The notes under the pieces were generated by a model that was not told where the DNA came from, did no database searches, and was given only the letters and a program-made list of their open reading frames with translations. The position numbers were made by a program, and so were the translations under genes. Below are positions 59,030 to 64,000 of a stretch of 64,000 nt of DNA, piece by piece. The first letter of the stretch is position 1; each line of letters begins with the position of its first letter. Source of the stretch: an uncultured Eubacteriales bacterium (lineage in GTDB: Bacteria > Bacillota > Clostridia > Christensenellales > Aristaeellaceae); assembly GCA_902793605.1 (NCBI GenBank), contig CADBEB010000005.1:42014-106013 (forward strand), given 5' to 3'.

Positions 59030-62000
59030 ATGAAGCAAACGATGAAGAAAACACTCGCTTTCCTGCTCACTCTGATGATGATGGTAAACGTTCTGCCATT
59101 GTCAGCTTTCGCTGACACAGGAGAGGAGGTAATACAACCATTAGATGTTCCCCCGACCAGGAGTGCAACTTCACCTGTATCTCTGAAGCTTTCAGGGATT
59201 GGCTCTCTAAGTTTAGACCAAGGGTATGATTATTATTTACTTGTATCAAACAATTCATCAGTTGATTATGCATATAGCATATTAGAAAAATCTGGTTCTG
59301 TTTACTTGCACGACGATAATGGTTCAATCTCGACCTTAGTTGCAAATTCAACATTCCGTATTGTTCGAATTGCAAACGAACAATCGCAAAGTATTACTCT
59401 TACAACTCTGAGCAATCAAAATGGAAACTATTATTCTTCTGGTGATCTGACTCCAGATGGGTTGGTCTTCACATGGGATTCAAACCCAGATGAGAATGGC
59501 CATTATACAATTAGCGTGGCAAAGAACTATCCGTCTATTTCCTATCATGAAGCAAATGGAGATCTGATAACCAACATAAATGATGGGTATAGTTATTATT
59601 TTGTGGGGACTTATAATTCAAATCGTGTTTGGTTTGCACCGATAACAAACGGGACGATAACAACCTTTTATAGTCTCACAGATGGAAATGGTTCTGAACT
59701 AACTACTTATCCGACATTTAATGAGGTTACGATTGTAAGGACACGACTGTCGCAAAATCAATTAAGAAATGCTTTTGCTGGCGATGGTTGGTATAATCCT
59801 GTTGGGTTTGAAAAATTAATTAATAACACTTTGGGTGATTATCGTTATTCCGGTCCAGATGGGCTGTTCCACTTTACAGCTAATGAGATCCCGAAGTACA
59901 GCGTTGTGGTTGCCTTCCCATCTTCAACTATTCCAGCAGGGAATTGGCGAGTTTATGCATCTGTTGATAATGGGACTTACTATGCCTGCAAAGAACCAAC
60001 ATTCAGCAACGGAACAGCAACGGTTCAGTTTGACGAGTTTGGTACCGCCAGCAGCGGAGATGGCGAAATCTACGGAGAGAAAAAGGTATATCAGTCAAAC
60101 GACAACGTAACTGTCATACTTTTGCACAGTTCAGAAACTAACTTCATTAATAGTGAATATCGAATTCATGAGAATGCAACTCCGATTCAAAATGGCGGAA
60201 AGATCGGGGCTTATAGATTTATATATTCTTCGAACACAGGTACTCAGACCACGACGATCACGGCAACCAAGGATAACCCCTACAGCTATGAGATCAAACT
60301 TTTGGATAAGGACGGCACATCACTAGCTAGTGTAGATGATTTAGCCAATTATATACTAGTTGCAAAACTCGCCGGGGCAAACAGTACAAATTACTATCAG
60401 ACAGCTGTAACAGATGGCATTACAGCACCAGCGACAGGCACATTCAACGGAACATATGATGCTCAATATGGGGGTAGTATTGACTATGTTACCGGTCAGT
60501 CTGTTGAGGTTTCTCTAAAAGATAGTAGTGTAAATGGTTTTGATGATTCCATATTACTCAAAGACGGAGCGATCGTATTAAACAAATATCAGCTTCATAT
60601 TACTGATGATGCAGAAAAAGGAAAGTCAACAGTTGAACTGAAGAAACTGCCGACTTATCAGGTTGAGTTTGTCAAGAAACAGGACGCCCAAAATACAGAT
60701 CATTACTCATTTGATGGTTATTCGCTGGCTGCTTCCTTTATCCGTGGGGATATCACTTATACGTACAATATTGATTCTCTGACCTGGGATTCAGAACCAC
60801 CTGTCACGTTGGGGTCATTCACTGGATCGAATGGGACAACCAGCGTCCTTACACCAGATGATACGCTTTCTGTTGTCCTGAAAAAGAACAATATCAGTTA
60901 TCAGGATGACGATATTACAGAGGGTTACCGTATAAGTATTGCTCCGGATACTGAAAACGAATATACAACGATTGTCGAAGTTCAAGAACTGCCTAAATTA
61001 AAAGTTAAGGCAGTTACAAGCAACAAGTCAGATCTTCCGACTGGATATAAGCTTCTTGTCACTATGACAGATGGAACAGGAACGTCTTCCTATGCTGTTG
61101 TGGATTCTCTTTCTTCTGATCCCTCTGCTATCTCGGAATTCAAAGCAAAGGGATACGGCAATTACGATGAGATTTATTATTATACCGGCACTGAGAATAT
61201 ATCAGCTGAAATTATTAGACTTACGGGGGACAGTGGTACCATCTCCAGTATTCTAAATAATGGTGCAATTCGATATACGGAAGGAAATATGTTGCCGGAG
61301 CTCTATACCTTTGAAACGGCTTTGGATTCAGAACACAACCTTGCAACCACAACGTTGACACCTGTTTCTCAAAACGGAGTTCCACATGATATCAATGTAT
61401 CTTTCTTTAAAAAGAGAGATGGTACAAGCTATACAAGTGAAACAGGAAATATAATTGATCCTGCACTTGACACGAACGATACTTACTTCTTCCGAATCAG
61501 ACTGAAGCGGGGTAAAGATGTTGTAGCCTATGCAATTGTAAAAGCAGAGTATAGTAATAACCATCAAGGCTTTGCGGAAGTTGTAAATGCAAATGGATCC
61601 TTTACTCAGACAATTCCCAATAATGCCCTTTTCACGCTTGTTGATGCCGATGGAAATGATCTAAAAAATAATGAGGGAGAAAAGTATACTACGGTTTACG
61701 ATCCTTTAACATATGATGGGATTGATGTTCGTCTCTACAAATTTGGACAATACGGTAACATGCCGGGAAATTTGTCAGCCTTGGTTTATGGAGAATACTC
61801 TGACGAAGTCAAAGGATTTGATTTCTGGGACAACACTACTACATTGTCTAAAGAAAACGAACAATATACCAAGGCGACAACTGATATCAGGCTCTATAAT
61901 AAATACAAGAAGATCTATCAGATTAAAGTTGTTGTTGAAGACGGTACTTCAATCAAAACAGAAGATCAGATTCTTTTAAATGTCCTTGCAGATCATGCTT

Positions 62001-64000
62001 CAACGGGAGATCAAAAACTTGAGAACTATGATCTTCTTCAGGTAACACCCGAAATTACAGAAGACGGCAAGAGTATATATACAATTGTTGTCGAGGATCA
62101 AACTCACGACGTAATTAAGGATGATAAGGTAGTTGGTGTCCAAAACATATGGACATCCGGCAGTAATACAATCAGTGGCAATGAAACGTTTACTATTGGC
62201 TTGACGCAAAACAGCAAAAAGATCGACAACGGCTGCCCCATTACTTTGTCAGATGCATCAGCTGCAGGAAAAAACTATCTTGCAAGCTATGATACCGGCA
62301 AAGTTGAAGGAACGAATATTGCATACAGTGATGACAACAAGATAACTACCATCACGCATTATGTATACATAAAGCCGACGACCTATGACCGCGCACTCAA
62401 TCCTTATGATGTGCTGGGTGCCGGCGCTGAGTACGGAGTAATTGCTTCGCATTATATTCAGAATAACCATACTGAAACGAACTTCGCAACTTATCTATAT
62501 GAAAATCCAACCGGATATCCGAATGAGGTAGAAGCAAACGGCTCTATGCCCATCCCATATATGATCGAGAACGTGGGCAATGGGAATCTCTTCCTAGGAG
62601 CAAGAACGAAGACCAATATCGATATTTATTACTCCAGTACAATCAACAAAGATAATAAACTAAAAAAAGATTCAAATATGAATCCGGCTTATTCAGTGAA
62701 TTATATTGAAAAAGAGCAGAGCACCATTCATAGCAATGTTGAAAGCTTAATCAATAGACTGCAAAGCTCGTCAGCAAAATACGCTCAGAAATCAATGTAT
62801 TATCCGTCAGGAAACGACATTGATACAACAATGTTCCCGGACAATGTCACGATCTACGTTGATGGTAGTGACATAGATTTCACCAAGGCATTAAATATCA
62901 CAAAACTGGAGAATCAGACGATTGTCTTTAATGTCCCTGGCCATGATGTCACGATGAACAAATCCTATGTGACAGTCAAGAACACGAATGGAGATACTCT
63001 CGTCAGCAAATTAGACTCAAATACAGGAGGAAATGGCGGCGATGCCAGCCATAACAGTGCTGTTGAAAACTACATCCTCAATCATGTTGTATTCAACATC
63101 TATGAAGCTACGCATGTACAACTCGAATCAGGTCCTGCCGGATTATTCCTGATTCCCAATTCAAATGCTGTCATCGACAAATCCGGCGGTTCTCCTACTG
63201 GATGGATGGCTACCGGAGGAACGTTTGACCAAAAAGACGGTGAATGGCATTTCTTCCGTACACAGCGGCGCTACAGCGGCAGTGAAACAGAGGCAGCTGC
63301 GCAGAAATTTATGAATATCAACGGTACGGAAACAACACCGACCGGAAATGATCAGATCTTTACATTTGTACGTTTAACGTTGGACATTGAAACAGGACTG
63401 TGGAAAGATGTAGTTCGAATGTCCAATACCGGGTCAAAAATCGCATTCCCCAAGATCGAGTTTAACAAGCCGGAGGACGAAGGCGATCATTATTACGTGA
63501 TTTATGAAGAACCAGGTGATGATGAAGCCATAACATACGATACAACTCGCTATATTGTTAAATCAACTGTGACGATTGACATTGATAAACAGACGTGTTC
63601 AGTTTCTAATACGTATTATAAGTTGAATAATGATGCAGATGGAAAGACGCTGGATGAACTGAAAATAACATATAATCCTACTCTCCACGTGATTGAAAAC
63701 GGATTGGCGACTTCAGGAATAAGCACTGATAAGGAACGATATAAAATCAACGAATTGTATCTGGCACAGGTTAATGGAGAAGAAGGTAATACTCCGGTCA
63801 AGTTTGTCAACGAAAAGAAAACGCATAAAGTGCAGTTATCAGCGCAAAAGGCCGGGAACAGCGGCCTGGAAGGCAAGGTCTTCACCTTCGTCCTGTACAA
63901 TGACAAGGGAGAAGCGCTGGAGACGAAGACGGTTGAAGCCGGACAAACCGTGACCTTCACCGAGCGGACATATACAGCGGCAGGGAACTACACGTATACG
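59030..64000 (+). CDS. Giant surface adhesin, N-terminal part, cut by window edge
   Basis: A frame starting at ATG 59030 stays open for 1,657 codons to the right edge. AAGAGG lies upstream. A signal peptide is at about 1-31 (LAFLLTLMMMVNVLPLSAFA). Residues about 35-1340 are Asn/Thr/Ser/Tyr-rich beta-strand repeats without a family I can name. Residues about 1345-1410 resemble the choice-of-anchor A/pAdhesive domain (VVFNIYEATHVQLESGPAG, GWMATGGTFDQKDGEWHFF). Residues about 1440-1530 (HYYVIYEEPGDDEAITYD) and 1597 onward (KVFTFVLYNDKGEALETKTV) resemble Spy0128/FctA pilin isopeptide domains. Such proteins are normally sortase-anchored; the end is outside the window. Codon use is AT-rich unlike all other genes here. 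Confidence 0.85.
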   Translation, partial: MKQTMKKTLAFLLTLMMMVNVLPLSAFADTGEEVIQPLDVPPTRSATSPVSLKLSGIGSLSLDQGYDYYLLVSNNSSVDYAYSILEKSGSVYLHDDNGSISTLVANSTFRIVRIANEQSQSITLTTLSNQNGNYYSSGDLTPDGLVFTWDSNPDENGHYTISVAKNYPSISYHEANGDLITNINDGYSYYFVGTYNSNRVWFAPITNGTITTFYSLTDGNGSELTTYPTFNEVTIVRTRLSQNQLRNAFAGDGWYNPVGFEKLINNTLGDYRYSGPDGLFHFTANEIPKYSVVVAFPSSTIPAGNWRVYASVDNGTYYACKEPTFSNGTATVQFDEFGTASSGDGEIYGEKKVYQSNDNVTVILLHSSETNFINSEYRIHENATPIQNGGKIGAYRFIYSSNTGTQTTTITATKDNPYSYEIKLLDKDGTSLASVDDLANYILVAKLAGANSTNYYQTAVTDGITAPATGTFNGTYDAQYGGSIDYVTGQSVEVSLKDSSVNGFDDSILLKDGAIVLNKYQLHITDDAEKGKSTVELKKLPTYQVEFVKKQDAQNTDHYSFDGYSLAASFIRGDITYTYNIDSLTWDSEPPVTLGSFTGSNGTTSVLTPDDTLSVVLKKNNISYQDDDITEGYRISIAPDTENEYTTIVEVQELPKLKVKAVTSNKSDLPTGYKLLVTMTDGTGTSSYAVVDSLSSDPSAISEFKAKGYGNYDEIYYYTGTENISAEIIRLTGDSGTISSILNNGAIRYTEGNMLPELYTFETALDSEHNLATTTLTPVSQNGVPHDINVSFFKKRDGTSYTSETGNIIDPALDTNDTYFFRIRLKRGKDVVAYAIVKAEYSNNHQGFAEVVNANGSFTQTIPNNALFTLVDADGNDLKNNEGEKYTTVYDPLTYDGIDVRLYKFGQYGNMPGNLSALVYGEYSDEVKGFDFWDNTTTLSKENEQYTKATTDIRLYNKYKKIYQIKVVVEDGTSIKTEDQILLNVLADHASTGDQKLENYDLLQVTPEITEDGKSIYTIVVEDQTHDVIKDDKVVGVQNIWTSGSNTISGNETFTIGLTQNSKKIDNGCPITLSDASAAGKNYLASYDTGKVEGTNIAYSDDNKITTITHYVYIKPTTYDRALNPYDVLGAGAEYGVIASHYIQNNHTETNFATYLYENPTGYPNEVEANGSMPIPYMIENVGNGNLFLGARTKTNIDIYYSSTINKDNKLKKDSNMNPAYSVNYIEKEQSTIHSNVESLINRLQSSSAKYAQKSMYYPSGNDIDTTMFPDNVTIYVDGSDIDFTKALNITKLENQTIVFNVPGHDVTMNKSYVTVKNTNGDTLVSKLDSNTGGNGGDASHNSAVENYILNHVVFNIYEATHVQLESGPAGLFLIPNSNAVIDKSGGSPTGWMATGGTFDQKDGEWHFFRTQRRYSGSETEAAAQKFMNINGTETTPTGNDQIFTFVRLTLDIETGLWKDVVRMSNTGSKIAFPKIEFNKPEDEGDHYYVIYEEPGDDEAITYDTTRYIVKSTVTIDIDKQTCSVSNTYYKLNNDADGKTLDELKITYNPTLHVIENGLATSGISTDKERYKINELYLAQVNGEEGNTPVKFVNEKKTHKVQLSAQKAGNSGLEGKVFTFVLYNDKGEALETKTVEAGQTVTFTERTYTAAGNYTYT
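59110..63830 (+). other. AT-rich compositional island inside the adhesin gene
   Basis: G+C drops sharply after the signal-peptide codons and recovers at about 63840, where pilin-type repeats begin. Hand counts of single rows illustrate this: 23 of 60 G+C at 59641-59700 against 35 of 60 at 63841-63900. The switch falls inside one uninterrupted frame, so the island is a domain-sized insertion or replacement rather than a separate gene. Confidence 0.75.

Noticed and set aside
59030..64000. Small frames of both strands inside the adhesin region as separate genes
   Set aside because: All are short, lack ribosome sites and overlap the single uninterrupted 1,657-codon frame.

Overview
The window is a GC-rich (roughly 60% G+C by eye) stretch of a bacterial chromosome. 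The gene content suggests an anaerobic, gut- or rumen-type Clostridia, possibly a Christensenellales/Aristaeella-like lineage. Pointers are a tryptophan T-box leader, EtfBA coupled to a GlcD-type oxidase, a DUF6273 protein, several solute-binding-protein ABC transporters, Nudix/DtxR and QueH housekeeping genes, and a class A RNase P RNA. The taxonomic guess is inference; no 16S rRNA gene is present.

Layout. 1-3.3 kb: a hypothetical gene cut by the left edge, a decayed tail of a duplicated serine hydrolase, the intact serine hydrolase, and a secreted DUF6273 protein. 3.3-9.1 kb: a polar amino-acid-type ABC importer whose genes overlap an FAD-linked 2-hydroxyacid oxidase and EtfB/EtfA, probably one transcription unit. 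9.2-13.2 kb: a HI0933-type flavoprotein, a DEDDh exonuclease and a TGS/uridine-kinase-like protein. 13.2-16.5 kb: a T-box leader with a UGG (Trp) specifier driving a TrpXYZ-type ABC importer. 16.7-18.3 kb: an ABC-2 exporter. 18.4-20.9 kb: an unusual adenosine-deaminase fusion. 20.9-33.8 kb: an EAL phosphodiesterase, QueH, a Nudix/DtxR pair, an AI-2E family protein, an orphan membrane sensor, PurA, PurB, TrmB, a membrane HD-GYP/GGDEF protein and a TetR regulator.

33.8-39.9 kb: a second amino-acid ABC importer behind possible ARG boxes, then two VanY-like carboxypeptidases followed by an OmpR-type two-component system. 39.9-50.9 kb: a LacI-controlled locus for a uronate-containing polysaccharide (sugar SBP, two permeases, heparinase II/III-like protein, DUF2264, GH88, GH2 beta-glucuronidase). 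51-53.6 kb: TadA, a ComEC-like metallo-hydrolase, divergent rnpB, and a seven-gene tRNA array (Arg, His, Gln, Lys, Leu, Gly, Gly). 53.7-64 kb: a cell-surface region. Two paralogous secreted proteins with Glu-Pro repeats flank a SARP-like regulator (winged helix + BTAD + degenerate GGDEF). They are followed by a Glu-rich Ig-like protein and a giant, AT-rich adhesin that runs off the right edge.

The most interesting signals are these. (i) A direct repeat, TGTAACC-N5-TATRACCGG, sits at the -35 position of both paralogous surface-protein promoters next to the SARP-like regulator. (ii) An adenosine deaminase is fused to a C-terminal Rossmann/SLOG-like domain. (iii) The giant adhesin is a compositional mosaic. 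No CRISPR array, prophage or insertion sequence was seen.
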